The position numbers and the translations under genes were made by a program. Shown piece after piece: positions 10,318 through 22,489 of a DNA stretch of 64,000 nt (its first letter is position 1; each line of letters starts with the position of its first letter). Origin of the DNA: Budorcas taxicolor (lineage: Eukaryota; Chordata; Mammalia; Artiodactyla; Bovidae); NCBI RefSeq assembly GCF_023091745.1, contig NC_068926.1, positions 49,810,001-49,874,000 on the forward strand, read 5' to 3'. Below the pieces are notes generated by a model that worked only from the letters and a program-made list of their open reading frames with translations, had not been told where the DNA came from and did no database searches.

Positions 10318-10520
10318 GGTTTCTCATCTATTTTGGATATAAGCTCCTTTATCAGATCAATGGTTTGCAAATATATTTTCCCAGCCTATAGGTTGCCTTT
10401 TCATTCTGTTGATGATTTCCTTGGTTGTGCAGAAGCCTTTTAGTTTTATGGAGACCCACTTCTCTATTTTCACATTTGTTGCCTGGGATTTGGGTGCCGT
10501 GTCGTCACCAGGACAGCTGT
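10318..10520 (-). mobile_element. Old L1 3' fragment
   Basis: Antisense L1 text from the region before the 3' end: TTTGGATATAAGCTCCTTTA, GGTTGCCTTTTCATTCTGTT, GTGCAGAAGCCTTTTAGTTT. These words are widely conserved in mammalian L1. Confidence 0.8.
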
Positions 10521-10954
10521 GCTGTGACATGGTTTATGAAGTGACACCACTTTTAATCCTCAGGAACAGAGCCCCGCAGGAGCTGAGTGGGAGCCCCTGT
10601 CCGCCTGCCTGGCTTGAGTCAGGACCTTGATTATACCCAGGTTCTCAAAATCCCTGAGAACGTTGACCGCAGTCCCTGCCCCTCCCTCAGAATACGGACC
10701 TGGTTCCCTCAACAGTGACAAAGGGGCCACATGGTCAGATTTGTGGGTGCTCTTGCTTTGAAATGAGCACTTCCTGTGTGCTGTCCAATGCTGGATACTT
10801 CTGAAATTCACCTGCTACAGAAAGGACACTAGTCAAGAAAACACTCCTGAATCTAAAAAATAATTTTAACATTTTCTGAAGTGTACTGCAAGTGCATAGA
10901 GCATTCATTTTAATTTTGAAGAGCTTTTGTTTATAGCATTATGTATCACTTGGA
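10521..10954. other. Single-copy stretch
   Basis: About 430 bases with no recognised element. Moderately GC-rich in its first half. Confidence 0.45.
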
Positions 10955-11132
10955 AAAAAATTTTTTTTGGCTTTGTCCAGTCTTAGTTGCAACTCAAAGG
11001 CTTCTCTCTGGTTGTGGTACTCAGGCTTAGCTGCCCTACGGCATGCGGAATCTTAGTTCCCTGACCAGGGATCCAATGTGTCCCCTGCTTTGGAAGGCGG
11101 ATTCTTAACCACTGGACCACTAGGGAAGTCCC
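10955..11132 (-). mobile_element. tRNA-derived SINE, short form
   Basis: Antisense SINE: T-rich tail at the left, reversed head TTCTTAACCACTGGACCACT and AGGGAAGTCCC at the right. Confidence 0.88.
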
Positions 11133-11431
11133 CTGCACCCCATGGAAAATTTGAGAAACTTCAATCTTTGACAAAATACCCTCCATTTGAGGTTCATAGA
11201 TTTCTGAGATTCGTTTCCCACACTGGAGTCATTCATGTATCACATTCTGCTTTGTATAAGGACCACATGTCCTACTTCTTACTTTGTTCTTTTTTTTTTT
11301 TTTACTATAAATTGAGTTTTTTAAACTTTAATATTCATTTGCCCTTTGTAATAGGCCAAAACATCTATACTCTTTTGCATTTGATGTCCCAATCATGCTT
11401 ATTTTTATATAGAATAAGAATAAATGTCACT

Positions 11432-11746
11432 GGGCTTCCCTGGTAGCTCAGTGGTAAAGAATCCTCCTGCCAATGCAGGAGACACAGGTTCAGTCCCTGA
11501 TCCGGGAAGATCCCACATGCCACAGGGCAGCTAAGCCTGTGAGCCGCAACTATTGAGCTTGTGCTCTAGAGCCCAGGAGCCACAACTACTTATGCCTACA
11601 GTCCATCCTCCAACGAGAAAAGCCGCTGCAATGAAAAGCCCACACACCACAAGTCGAGAGTAGCCCCTACTCACCCAGACTAGAGAAGGCCTATGCAGCT
11701 AAGAAGATGCAGAACAGCCAAAATATAAATAAATAAAATATTGAAA
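11432..11746 (+). mobile_element. CHR-type SINE with TSD
   Basis: Near full-length CHR SINE (head GGGCTTCCCTGGTAGCTCAG, body GAGCCGCAACTATTGAGC, AGAGTAGCCCCTACTCACCC, A-rich tail). TSD of 16 bp with one mismatch: AAGAATAAATGTCACT at 11416-11431 and AAGAATAAATGCCACT at 11747-11762. Confidence 0.94.
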
Positions 11747-11762
11747 AAGAATAAATGCCACT

Positions 11763-12931
11763 ATAATAATGAAATTGAATGTTTATCCTAATAAACAATG
11801 TGTATGACCCTAATATCTCTCACACCCAATGGTATACATGTCACACTGGGTTTAATATTCTTTCGAATTTATGCATGTCTGTAGAAGTCAAGGTTTTGTC
11901 AGAGAAGAAGAGATAAAGCAAATGATACAACATATAAGATGGATTGTAGAGATGAGAACATGGATGGATCCTGGGATGTGCCTAACTAAGTATCATAAGG
12001 ATTCAGCCCCTGCTTCTAGAGTTTGACCAGAAATCAGCAGAGGCAGAAGTTGGGAGGAAACAGACATGCAGTTGATGAGACCCAGGACAGACTAGCACTG
12101 CTCCTGGCTTCTATGGATTTATCTAATTCATTCTTTTCACAGACACCAGAGTCATGTTTCAAAGCTGAATTCTGACCTTGACCATCTATTTCCTAAGAAA
12201 TCTTGGAAAGCTCCTCATTGCTCTCAGATAGGGTCCGAATTCCTTAATTGTTTTAGGCCCCTGAAAGGTCTGGCCCCTCTTATTTGTCATGTCTCATGAT
12301 TTGTGGCTATTTCCTTTGAGGTCCAGCCTCCAGGGACATTGAAATATCTGCAGGTCCTCAGCTAAGAAGCATCCATCTTCAAGGAAAGACAGTTTCCTTT
12401 TCCTTTTGCCTCGTCCACTCTTTACTATCCAAACACGTCCCCATCTGCTCCTCCTCCAACCTTAATTTTCCAATATTCAACCTAGAGTCATCCTCCCATA
12501 GAGATGCTCTCCTGACCTTCCTAAAAAGCTTCTAAAACAGATGTCAAAGTTAAAAATGCATCTGGGCTGAATACTTCATTTGCTTGATCCTAGTGAGATG
12601 GAGGCGGATTTGGTCTAATGAGGTTATCCTCCACTTTTTTGTTATCACACACTGGATCCCGACTGCTAACTTCTCCATGGAAAGAGAAGACCTCTGTTCC
12701 AGGAGTCAGAGAGTCCTGAGTCTCTGACCTGGATTTTCGTACAGCTGTGGGTGGTAGACAGAGGAGACATTGAAGCCCATTACCCAAGTGCTGTAGGGTG
12801 CCCTCTGCCCTGTTGAAAAAAAAAAAGGAACTTCTAACCCTTAATAACTTCCTCCAGGAAAGAAGCTGTATATCACTGATATTTGCTAACATCCTCCATC
12901 CAAGTCCAACTCCATTAATTTCTGAAGCCAT
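11763..12931. other. Mostly single-copy; weak L2-like stretch inside
   Basis: No gene seen. The part around 12130-12350 (CTCCTCATTGCTCTCAGATA, then AAGGTCTGGCCCCTCTT) resembles old mammalian LINE2-type text, but only weakly. The rest is unassigned. Confidence 0.35.
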
Positions 12932-12943
12932 AAAATCCAGTTA

Positions 12944-13163
12944 CATGTACACACTACTATAGTTAAAAATAGATAACCAACAAAGACCTGCTGTATAGCA
13001 CAAGGAAATCTGCTCAGTACTCTGTAATAACCCAAATGGGAAAAGAATTTTTAAAAGGATGCATGTATATATATAACTGAAACACTTTGCTGTACACCTA
13101 AAACTAACACCACATTGTTCATCAATTTTACTCCAATATAAAATGATTTTTTTAAAAAAAGAA
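12944..13163 (+). mobile_element. 5'-truncated L1 3' UTR with TSD
   Basis: Sense L1 3' end of about 220 bases (GACCTGCTGTATAGCACAAG, CACTTTGCTGTACACCTAAA, A-rich tail). A perfect 12-bp TSD AAAATCCAGTTA lies at 12932-12943 and 13164-13175. Confidence 0.93.
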
Positions 13164-13175
13164 AAAATCCAGTTA

Positions 13176-13559
13176 TAGCTTTCTTATGCATCATTTGAGA
13201 CAAAAAGGGATATTCCCTCTCTGATTTATTCAGGGCCACTTTTCTATCCAAAGAGCTTGAATACACCAAAGGAGATTTAAGAAATGCATTGCATCTTATC
13301 CATGACCGCTGAGTGTTGCAGTATAGACAATTTATAGGAATAAGTATGATGAATTTGACACCATCTATTACCCTATCATCCCTTGGAGGGATAAAAATAG
13401 ATAAATATAAGCCAGATGGGAGTCCAGTTTTGGAACTGGAGTTTTTCTGAGAAGCCTCCAAATTACATAAGGTACCAAGTACAGGGTCCTGATAAAGTAC
13501 TCATTGTATAATAGAACAATCTTCTTACTAGTCTTTGTCACCAGGAGATTATGAATGAG
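13176..13559. other. Single-copy stretch
   Basis: About 380 bases with no recognised repeat. Open frames on the minus strand here have no similarity I can recognise. Confidence 0.45.
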
Positions 13560-14020
13560 GAAACCCATTGCGGGGGGCCTAATATTAGACACCTGAGAAA
13601 TGAAATGTTTCCTGCTATATCACTAAACAAGGATGTCTCCAGCAATTGCGGCCACTATGGAAGGTGAGCTAGTGAGCCCTGAGGAAACTCAGGATGTGAA
13701 AACACAGGATACTGGCCCCAGACAGCTGAGGTACACACATCAAAGGCATGATTTCAGTGAACCCAGACTCTTGCTTTTTCCCAGTCACAGAAACACTACA
13801 TTTCTTAACTTGGTGTATCTGTTTTTTGTTTTTTTTTTTTAAAGTTACAAAAAAGCTTTTGACGATCAGACTACTTGCTCTTGTTGCAAACTTCTATATA
13901 ACCTGGCTCCTCTTCCTGCCTCCTTGGAGCTGTTCTCTCAGGGTACTTGAGATGCTGCCTCCCATGCTTAAGTCCTAAAAAGTTTCACCAAATAAAACAT
14001 AATTTTCAACTTTTAGGTTG
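13560..14020 (+). repeat. Probable solo LTR
   Basis: LTR-like order: CTATATAACCTGGCTCCTCT (TATA-like core), then ggagctgttctctcagggtacttgag-type R region, then CACCAAATAAAACATAA (polyadenylation signal AATAAA) and a short U5. It resembles class I LTRs of ruminant endogenous retroviruses as I remember them. No retroviral coding sequence adjoins. The left boundary is uncertain. Confidence 0.5.
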
Positions 14021-14042
14021 AATGAGTGGCAGCTCAAGTTTT

Positions 14043-14395
14043 AAAAATACCTCCATACTGTCTTCCATAGCGGCTGCACCAATGTACATTCCCACCCACT
14101 GTGCATTCCCACCAATAATGTAGGAAGTTTCCCTTTTCTCCATACCCTCTCCAGAATTGATTGTTTGTAGCTTTTTTTTGATGATGGCCATTCTGACCGG
14201 TGTGAAGTGATACCTTATTATAGTTTTGACTTGCATTTCTCTGATACTTAGTTATGCTGAGCATCTTTTCATGTGCTTTATATCCATAAAAAAATCTAAA
14301 ATGAGTGGACACATGCATATGTATAACTGATTCACTTTGCTGTATACCTAAACACAACATTGGAAATCAACTGTACTCCAATAATTTTTTTTTTA
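14043..14395. mobile_element. L1 with 5' inversion (twin-priming structure)
   Basis: Left part 14043-14277 is antisense L1 from the end of ORF2 (TTCCCTTTTCTCCATACCC, CTGACCGGTGTGAAGTGATA, CATTTCTCTGATACTTAGTT). Right part 14278-14395 is sense L1 3' end (GATTCACTTTGCTGTATACC, ACTCCAATAATTTTT). Head-to-head orientation with the stretch between them missing is the classic product of twin-primed L1 integration. Confidence 0.8.
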
Positions 14396-14933
14396 AAGAA
14401 TGGATTTAATTTTTTTTTAATTTAAATTAAAAGAAAAAAAAAATCTCCTCCTCCTATTTGGAAGAACTTTTCTGAAACACCTGTATTAACAGCGGAAAGT
14501 TTCTGTAGTGGCTTCTGTTTATGTGAGAAATCTGTGGGCAGGAGCTCAAAGCATAGATATCAAAAAGAAGTAAGAAAAAAAGAACAAACAAGTTTTCAAA
14601 GCTTATGAAGTTCTGTGGAATAAGGAACATTCCAGCCATCCTGCTGGGTTGCCAGGTTAACGTTGGAGTCAAATTTTAAAGGCAAAGAACCTAAACAGTG
14701 GTTCTTCGGAAAGAAATGCACAAACCCAGGAATCAGTTTAAAACCCTTGAGAACTGTGCTTCTGAGCTGTACATATGGAAGTAGAAGGGTGCCAGGCTAC
14801 CCCTGTTGTACCATTGAGCTGGAAGTCTAAGAAATAATCTCCATTCTTTTTCTCTTGTAAGAGGGTTCTTGATGGGCCTGAGGATAAAATTGCAACATTT
14901 GGCAATCCCTTTCCTTCAAGAACCTTGGATGCC
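14396..14933. other. Single-copy stretch
   Basis: Starts with AT-rich runs after the L1 tail, then about 500 bases with no recognised element. Confidence 0.45.
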
Positions 14934-15145
14934 TTGCTGTTATTTAGTCACCCAGCTGTGTCTGACTCTGCGACCCCATGGACTGTAGCCCACCAGGCTC
15001 CTCTGTCCATGGGATTTCCCAGGCAGGAATACCAGAGCAGGTTGCCATTTCCTTCTCCGGAGGATCCTCCCAACCTAAAGATCAAACCCTTGTCTCCTGC
15101 ACTGGCAGGTGGGTTCTTCATCACTGAGTCACCTGGGAAACCCCT
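14934..15145 (-). mobile_element. Bov-tA-type SINE
   Basis: Antisense: GACCCCATGGACTGTAGCCC, GGTTGCCATTTCCTTCTCC, then the reversed head CTCCTGCACTGGCAGGTGGG and cctgggaaacccc. Confidence 0.93.
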
Positions 15146-15701
15146 GAGTTGGATCTTAACTTGTTGGGAACTACTGTGAAATCTGAGCGTGAATTTGATC
15201 TACGATGGGCTAACTTTCGACACCTAATAAAATCCAATTTCATAAAGCCTGTGAAAGTGTTTTATCTTCATCACCAAACACCTTTCCATTTAATCGATTG
15301 CATTCCCCAAATACAATTGCAAACAAATGGAATTCAACCTAGCACATCCGTCACCTGGAAATTGGGAGGAGGTAGGGAAGGACAATATCTCCTTGGAGCA
15401 CATGGACCAGAAGAAAACCCTCAGTCAATTACAACGTAAAGGAGCTTCCTCTGAGCTCCACAGAGGGGAAGTCGTAACAAGCCTGTGACAGGGTCTGGAA
15501 ATGTTCAAAATTGTCCCTTGGGGGAAAATCCTGATTCTATGAAGTCATTGATACCACTTAAAGCCCCCAGCCCGCTTGTCACTTCTTGGAAACACATACA
15601 TATTTTGTGTGATTTCAATTAGAAAGCTGCCTTTCAAATGTATTGCACTTTTATCTGAGTTTTCTTGTTTTTAATAGCAGAAGTCATACCCGGTTGATTC
15701 G
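15146..15701. other. Single-copy stretch
   Basis: About 560 bases with no recognised repeat or coding signal. Confidence 0.45.
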
Positions 15702-15918
15702 TGTTCAGTTCAGTTCAGTTCAGTTGGTCAGTTGTGTCTGACTCTTTGCGACCCCATGAATCGCAGCACGCCAGGCCTCCCTGTCCATCACCAACTCCCG
15801 GAGTTCACTCAGATTCACGTCCATCGAGTCAGTGATGCCATCCAACCATCTCATCCTCTGTCGTCCCCTTCTTCTCCTGCCCCCAATCCCTCCCAGCATC
15901 AGAGTCTTTTCCAATGAG
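15702..15918 (-). mobile_element. BovB 3' end with (TTCAG)n tail
   Basis: Antisense BovB terminus: tail TTCAGTTCAGTTCAGTT near 15703, GACTCTTTGCGACCCCATGA, CATCACCAACTCCCGGAGTT, to CAGCATCAGAGTCTTTTCC. Only about 200 bases of the element were integrated. Confidence 0.93.
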
Positions 15919-15994
15919 ATGTAGGTATAATGAAAAAGTCCGCCAAAGTTCTTCATGCCCAGAGCTCATATTCCAGTTGGAAGCACTGTTAAGA

Positions 15995-16202
15995 ATACTA
16001 TGTGTGAAATAGATAATTAACAAGAACCTACTGTATAGCTCAGGGAACTCTACTCAGTGCTCTGTGGCGACCTAAATGGGAAGGAAATCCAAAAAAGAGG
16101 GGATATATGTAAACATACAGTTGATTCACTTTGCTGTGCAATAGAAACTAACACAACATTGTAAAGCAACTATATTCCAATAAAAATTAATTAAAAAATA
16201 AT
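15995..16202 (+). mobile_element. 5'-truncated L1 3' UTR
   Basis: Sense L1 3' end (GAACCTACTGTATAGCTCAG, TGTAAAGCAACTATATTCCA, ATAAAAATTAATTAAAAAAT tail). No clear TSD seen. Confidence 0.9.
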
Positions 16203-16675
16203 CTCTTATATGGTCTTCCAAATCTCTTACATTCACACTTCAGCCCACTTGGCCTTTTCTCATAAATCTCTTTTTCCTAAATATTTACATAAATGTAATT
16301 TGATTTCTCATGTACAACTTCATAGCTTGCCCAGGTGGTACTTATAAAGTGAGGATTAGGAAACAAAAGACAAATTTTAAGAACACCTTTCTCTAAAAGG
16401 TTTGCCATTGTATGCCAGAATATTGTCCTGAGTTCTGTAAAAATCTAAGATCTCTGTGACTATAACTATGACTTCCCCACCCTGAGTTGCTTGCAACCTG
16501 CACAACTGTATATGGCGACCCTCAGTCAGAACATACACATGCTGCTCCCCTCGTCCTGCCTGTAACACACACACATATAGTGTGTGCAGATATCTGGAGG
16601 CCTCACCTCCGCATAGTCACTTCTATGCAATTCTTCTGTCTGTTTTCTTTCTCTTTTATGTCAATCCAGTTACCA
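16203..16675. other. Single-copy stretch
   Basis: No recognised element except a short ACACACACA run at about 16566. Confidence 0.45.
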
Positions 16676-16862
16676 GGGACTTCCCTGGTGGTCCAGTGGC
16701 TAAGACTCCAAGCTCCCAACGCAGGGGCCTGGGTTCAATCCCTGATCAGGAAACCTGATTCCATGTGCCACAGCTAAGAGCTCATATGCTGCAACTAAAG
16801 ACCCTGCATCTCACAACAAAGACCTGGTGCAGCCAGACATATAAATATTAAAAAAAAATATC
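16676..16862 (+). mobile_element. tRNA-derived SINE, short CHR/Bov-tA class
   Basis: Sense: GGGACTTCCCTGGTGGTCCA head, GGGTTCAATCCCTGATCAGG box B region, CATGTGCCACAGCTAAGAGC, A-rich tail. Confidence 0.9.
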
Positions 16863-16933
16863 CAGACACTGAACTGAGCCTCTTTTTCTGGCCGTATAAT
16901 GTTCCATCCCAACAAGGATTTCACAGGTTTAGT

Positions 16934-17141
16934 TCAATGGTTCCCAAACAAAGGAAATTTTACAGGGGGTGTTTGGCACTGTCTGGAGACATTTCTGGTT
17001 GTCAGCTCTGGAAAGGGGATTCTTCTAGTAGGTAGAGATCAGGGATGCTGTTAAACAGCCTGCAATACACAAGACAGCCTTCTCACAAGGAAGAGTTACA
17101 TCTGACTCCAGATGTCAAGAGCACCACAGTTGACAAACCCT
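16934..17141 (+). mobile_element. MER20 (hAT-Charlie type DNA element)
   Basis: Sense: CAATGGTTCCCAAAC start, TTTGGCACTGTCTGGAGACA, GGGATGCTGTTAAACAGCC and ACACAAGACAGCC, matching the remembered MER20 consensus (about 219 bp). A non-autonomous DNA transposon. Copies of this family are known to carry progesterone/cAMP-responsive sites in the endometrium of placental mammals; whether this one does is unknown. Confidence 0.82.
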
Positions 17142-18089
17142 CATTCAGTCCCTTTACTGAGAGCATCCAGGGTGGTGGGAAAGGCACCCATCACTCTGCC
17201 TCCTGTCACCCTCCTGGTTCCTATGCCACCTCTCTAGGCCCTCATCTCCCTCTGCCCTTAAAACTCTGCATTCCCTTTGACCTCAGGATAGATGGTTCTT
17301 TGCCAGACCTCCTCACTGAGTGTCACCTCTCCCTTTCTGAATCCTTACAGCTGGTCGCTTAGCAACCAGTCCCACAGAGATGTCCCCAGCCCAGCGGGAC
17401 CTACCAAGACATCTCCCTGGAAAAGGCCTCGTGTAAACCAATAAGGGGGCAGAAAGCTTTCAGCTTTGCAGATACATATAAAAGTCACATTTTATTCAAA
17501 GTTAAAAGATGTCAGTTTAACCAATGTGTGATAAAAAATGCTAATTCAATAGGACTGTATTTGAATAATTGGAAATAATGGCTATCACCCAAATTAGTAA
17601 TAAATCGTCAAGAATCAAGTTATATCACAGCCAGTTGGCTGAATAGATTGTCAGTTTAGCTAATGATACTGCTCCATTATGGTACGAATTTAGCCAGGAA
17701 AATAAAAACACCAGTAATTTTCAACTCATTCTCTCTGACATCAGGGCTTGGGATCTGAACCGAAATAGGAAGACATTATATATGAACCTTTCAAACAACG
17801 ATGATCTCAGTTTATCTTTATGCCACGCAATGATGTGGGCATTATGATAATCTTTATTTTACAGACCATTTAACCCAAATTCAGGGTAGTAAAATCAATT
17901 TCTAAATCAGTTCATATAATCTCATCATATAAAATTGCATATTTAAAAATATCTAAGCATGTAAAAAGAGAACATTGCACAGGAGAGAATCATTCCTGGA
18001 AGAAAAAAAAACAACAACAATCCAGAACATGAGTAAAACCAAAGTCATCTGGGAATGACTGGCACTTTTTCCTTTTTATAATATTTGCT
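17142..18089. other. Single-copy stretch
   Basis: About 950 bases with no recognised repeat or coding signal. An A-run followed by CAACAACAA at 18002. Confidence 0.45.
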
Positions 18090-18238
18090 TTTCTTTATTT
18101 ATTTGGCTGCACTGGATCTTGGTTGTAACATGTGAGATTTTTAGTTCTGGCATGCGGAATCTAGTTTCCTGACGAGGGAGTGAACCCTGGCCCTCTGCGT
18201 TGGGAGCATGGAGTCTTCCTGGACCCAGGGAAGTCCCC
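18090..18238 (-). mobile_element. tRNA-derived SINE, short form
   Basis: Antisense: TTTATTTATTTGGCTGCACT tail side, GAGTGAACCCTGGCCCTCTG, ending ACCCAGGGAAGTCCCC. Confidence 0.86.
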
Positions 18239-18804
18239 ATTTTTTTTCTTTTTAGTGGCTAAATGGGCACCTCCCTGGCACATTTAGTCAACCCTCTGAA
18301 GCCCAGAGGAGGAATACATTGAAACCCTTAGACAAGATGCTGTGGTGAACTCAGAACCACATTTCAGCCTGGTGTGTCCCTGGGAAGCCTACAGAATCCT
18401 ATGGATTGCACATCAGATTTAAACTCTGTCCCACCTGTACTGACTCACTGAGATGCTATAGTAGCAAACCCCCATCCCGAGTCACACCTCTATAGGCAGC
18501 ACAACTCCTGTGCCCCACTTCATTGTGTCTACCCTTAAAGTTCACTTAGCCCCATTCTTTTTCAATCCCTCCCTGTTCTTCCTGTCTGTTATACTGCTTC
18601 TTAAGAAGCTTTCTGTCCCATGAGGCTCTCACAAGCAAGCCTCTTAATTGTCTTTGTACAAAGACAAGCCACATCCTGGTCCTCTCATCTTTCCACTACA
18701 TATACCCAGCCAATTAAAAACCCCTGAGAACTTCAAACACCCATCTAGAATATTCCTGTGCACAGGCTATTGGCCTAGAGAATACCTCAAAATACTTTTT
18801 AAAT
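18239..18804. other. Single-copy stretch
   Basis: About 570 bases, nothing recognised. Confidence 0.45.
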
Positions 18805-19104
18805 TAATTAATTATTTTTTGGCTGGGCTGGGTCTTCTTTGTGGCACACGGGCTGTTCATTGCTGTGCACAGGTTTTCTCTAGTTGTGTCAAGTGGGGGC
18901 TACTCTGCCATTGCAGTGTATGAGCTTCTCATCCTGCTGGCTTCTTCTGTTGCAGAACATGGGCTCCCGAGCACATGGGTTTCAGTAGTCACGAGCTTAG
19001 TTGCCCCTTGGCACGTAGGATCTTGGTTCTTGGACCAGGGGTCAAACCCATATCCCCTGCATTGGCCGGCAGATTCCTAGCCACTGGACCACCAGGGAAG
19101 TCCC
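18805..19104 (-). mobile_element. CHR-type SINE
   Basis: Antisense near full-length CHR SINE, from the AT-rich tail through GGGCTACTCTGCCATTGCAG to the reversed head CCCCTGCATTGGCCGGCAG and ACCACCAGGGAAGTCCC. Confidence 0.91.
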
Positions 19105-21875
19105 AAAGATATCCTTGATTTCTTGGCTAGTTCATGGTCTCCAGCCCTGAGCTGACTCTCAAGGCCACTCAGCTTTCCTAGGAGGTGTATCCTGACATCT
19201 TCCTCACCAAGTCCCTTTCCCAGTCTACCAGTCACTTCCCACATGCCCTGCTCTCAAAAGCTCCTGCCTCTCAGTTCCTAAAAGAAACAGATCATTGGGT
19301 GGGATGGCTTTACTCATTGTGCTTATCTGTTGTCACACTCTGGAAGTTTTATCCTTGTTTGCTTCAGTGGACCAGGTCCCTCCGCAACATCCCATCTTCT
19401 CACTCCTTCATTCTTCCCGTTCTCATTCTCATACTTTCTATCCAAACAGGCAGTGTGTGCGGCCTGTTGTGCTGCCTTCTGAAATTGCTCCTAGAAGATC
19501 TCTGATGACCTTCTAATGGCCAAAGCAATATGCCCTTCCTTTCTCCCTTCCCACTTGTCTTGCTCCTGCTTTATTTTGATTCCTTTCTTTCTCCCCTCCA
19601 GATACTTCTTTAGAGAAGTTGAGGGCTCAGATTCTGAGATCAGACTTCCTGGATTCCAACCCAAGCTCTACTATTTTCTCCTCCGGTGACTTTGGGCAAG
19701 CTATTCATTGTCTCAATGCCACAGTCATCTCATCCTGGAAACAGTTGATAATAAGTGGTATCACAGGTCATAATGTTGATGTGAATATTGAATTCTTGGC
19801 TTGGATGGTTCTCGCCAGTATTTCTTTATCAAACACTTAGTGATTGCCTATTAAGCACCAGGTACTGGGAATACTGATCTGGACAACAGGTTCCATAAAT
19901 CAAAAGAACTTACTATCACTAATTTGCTTAAAAACTCAATTAATAAAAAAAATCATCACTGTTTCTCTCCATCAAACAGCCATCATGCTTCCTTTATAAA
20001 TCTTCAAATTCACTCCTTTTTGTTCTTCTGCACAAATACTGGGACTCCTCTTGTTTTCAAAGGTATATTTGATCTCTTTTTGAAAAATATATTGACCTTT
20101 TTTCAAATGCATATTAAATTTTATTTCAAAGTCAGCTTCCTGGATGAATAAAAGACTCTTTCTCCCCTGAAGATCACAAAGACAGTTTGCAATGACTCAA
20201 GGAATGGGAGACATTTGGGGCAAATTCAGGTGGAAAAGAAAGTCTGTAGTTTTGATGCTTTGGGATGTAGATTATGACGGACTTGGCCTGTGAGTGGTGG
20301 GCATGTCTCTCCTTCTTTCTTACAGGTCAGTCTTTATGAATCAAAAGTATGGATTTTTAAAACCTGCACTTTGGGCAACTATTCTCCCACAAGAGTATAA
20401 TGTAAATACAGTCATTATATTATTCAATGTCCCTTAGTGTGAGACAGTCTTGGTATCCTGCCCATTGTAACATTTCTTTTTCACCTTGGTTTTTCAATTT
20501 TCGCAAGCAATGCCCCTCACGCCACCCCACTTTTTTCTTTTTCCACCTGCATTTATCAAGGAGAGAGTTGGGATCAGATGGGAGAAGCGCTGTAATCAAA
20601 GACATTTATGGTTCTGGCCAAGACCAAGTTTGACTCAAGTCTACTCCAAGCCAAATATTGTGCTTGTGTATGCCTCTGCACAAGGGACCAAGGGCAGTGG
20701 GCAGCTCCACTGTCTACTTGCAAACCAAACTTTGACTGTAGCACCTGAAGGGACAGGACACACATCCCATTTCTGCAAAGATCAGCGGAAAGAAACTCCC
20801 AGCATAGACGGTTCAAGCTTGTAGGTTCCCACTCTGTTGGCATGAGTGGAAGGCTAGTGGATCAGTGACAAAAGTGGTCCCTCCCTCCCTCTGCCCCCTG
20901 TCCTCCAGCTATGTCTGCTGTAGGCAGCACTGGGGGAATCCTGGAAACAGAGCCCCCAGAACACACAGTGACCTTCCAATCCAGTGACCACAATTAGACT
21001 TTTCATGGTTACAGTCTACATAAACTTGACTTTCTCTCTTGTTTAATATTCTATTATATTCTCCAATATTTTGTTAATTCTCTCCGAGATTTTCTTGTAT
21101 TTGCCCCATCTGCCTTAATAGTCCAGGCCCTCAATCTATAGACTTTCACAAAGGTATTTATCTACACACTCAAATTTACCAATTTCATTCACAAAGGTCA
21201 ATTATAGCCTGGAAGAGAACTGCTTATCAGCACTTTGAAAACAAACAGGGGAACTTCTAACATGGATTTCACTGAGGTCTGATGCGGTATGCTTGAATTT
21301 CTGCCAGTGGAATTTCCTAGATGAAAAATAATCAGATTTCTTTGAAGTAAAACACCTTTTATCTCTGGGGTTTAGTTGAAAGCTTAGTAGAAAAGAATGT
21401 GCCAAATGTAGGGCTGGTAAGCCTCATTACATTGAAAACGGGAAAATTATTGACTGTGTTAAATAATTCACCTTCATTACAAGGAGAAGGGAAAACATTA
21501 GAAAAAGCTATCTTTTTCACCCTTGAAATGCATGTATTTGATTGCTTTTTCCAGGTAAACTTTTGTATTAAAGCACTTCTCAATCACTTCTCCAAATCAT
21601 TCCTGACAAGCCTTCTCTTTCTTTTCATTATTCTGGTGTGAACTGATAAGGAAAAGGTAATGGAAGCATCTCCAGTCTTCTTAGACAGTGATTAGACCTC
21701 CTAGGAGCCCCAGATCTTCCTTCCACTGCAAATGGTTGGCCATCCTATAAGACTTTCTCAAACAGCATCTTCCCTATGGAGTCTTTCCTGTCTCCTTGTG
21801 GACATACACACACAGTCAGAATTACTGTCTCTCATATTTCTGTGCCTATAGGCTTTTTGACACACCAAGATTTAC
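19105..21875. other. Long largely single-copy region
   Basis: About 2.8 kb with a single recognised repeat, the MIR at 19619-19790. Many short open frames on both strands overlap and show no domain. This is one of the least repeat-dense parts of the window. Confidence 0.5.
19619..19790 (+). repeat. MIR SINE
   Basis: Sense MIR: CTTCCTGGATTCCAACCC, CTCTACTATTTTCTCC, GTGACTTTGGGCAAGCTATT, CTCAATGCCACAGTCATC. Good match to the core of this ancient mammalian SINE. Confidence 0.83.
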
Positions 21876-22062
21876 AAATGCCAGTGCAGGAGACTAAGAG
21901 ACAGGGGTTTGATCCCTGCGTTGGGAATCTCCCCTGGAGAAGGGCGTGGCAACCCTCTCCAGTATTCTTGCCTGGAGAATCCCACGGACAGAGGAGCCTG
22001 GTGGGCTACGGTCCCTAGGGTCACAAAGAGTTGGATATGACTGAAGCGACTTCACACACACC
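21876..22062 (+). mobile_element. Bov-tA-type SINE lacking its head
   Basis: Starts within the tRNA-like part (GCCAGTGCAGGAGACTAAG), then GAGAAGGGCGTGGCAACCCT and a full BovA body ending tgaagcgacttcacacacac. An L1 follows at once. Confidence 0.91.
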
Positions 22063-22489
22063 ATAGCTAGGACATGGAAGCAACCTAGATGTCCATCAAC
22101 AGATAAATGGATAAGGAACTTGTGGAACATACACACAATGGTTTATTAGTCAACTATGAAAAGAAATGCATTTGAGTCAGTTCTAATGAGGTGGATGAAC
22201 CTAGAGCCTATTATACAGAGTGAAGTTAGAAAGAGAAAGACAAATATCATATATTAACACATATATGGAATCTAGAAAGATGGGTCTAATGATCCCATTT
22301 GCAGGGTGGCAAAGGAGACGTAGACATGAAGAACGGACTTGTCGACACAGAGAGAGAAGGAGAGGGTGGGATGATTTGAGAGAAGAGCATAGAAGCATAC
22401 ATTACCATATGGAAAATAGATAGCCCGTGGGAGTTTGATGTATGACAGAGGGAACCCAAAGCCAGCGCTCTGTGACAGCCTGGAGGGGT
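22063..22489 (+). mobile_element. L1 (end of ORF2 and 3' UTR), left part of an interrupted copy
   Basis: Sense L1: GCTAGGACATGGAAGCAACC, GATGTCCATCAACAGATAAA, AGTTCTAATGAGGTGGATGA, then 3' UTR text to GACAGCCTGGAGGGG. The copy is cut at about 22489 and resumes at 22730, nearly where it left off. Confidence 0.9.

Noticed and set aside
5096..14020. A complete endogenous retrovirus linking the LTR-like blocks
   Set aside because: The LTR-like blocks are unlike one another and have different strands. No gag, pol or env sequence lies between them.
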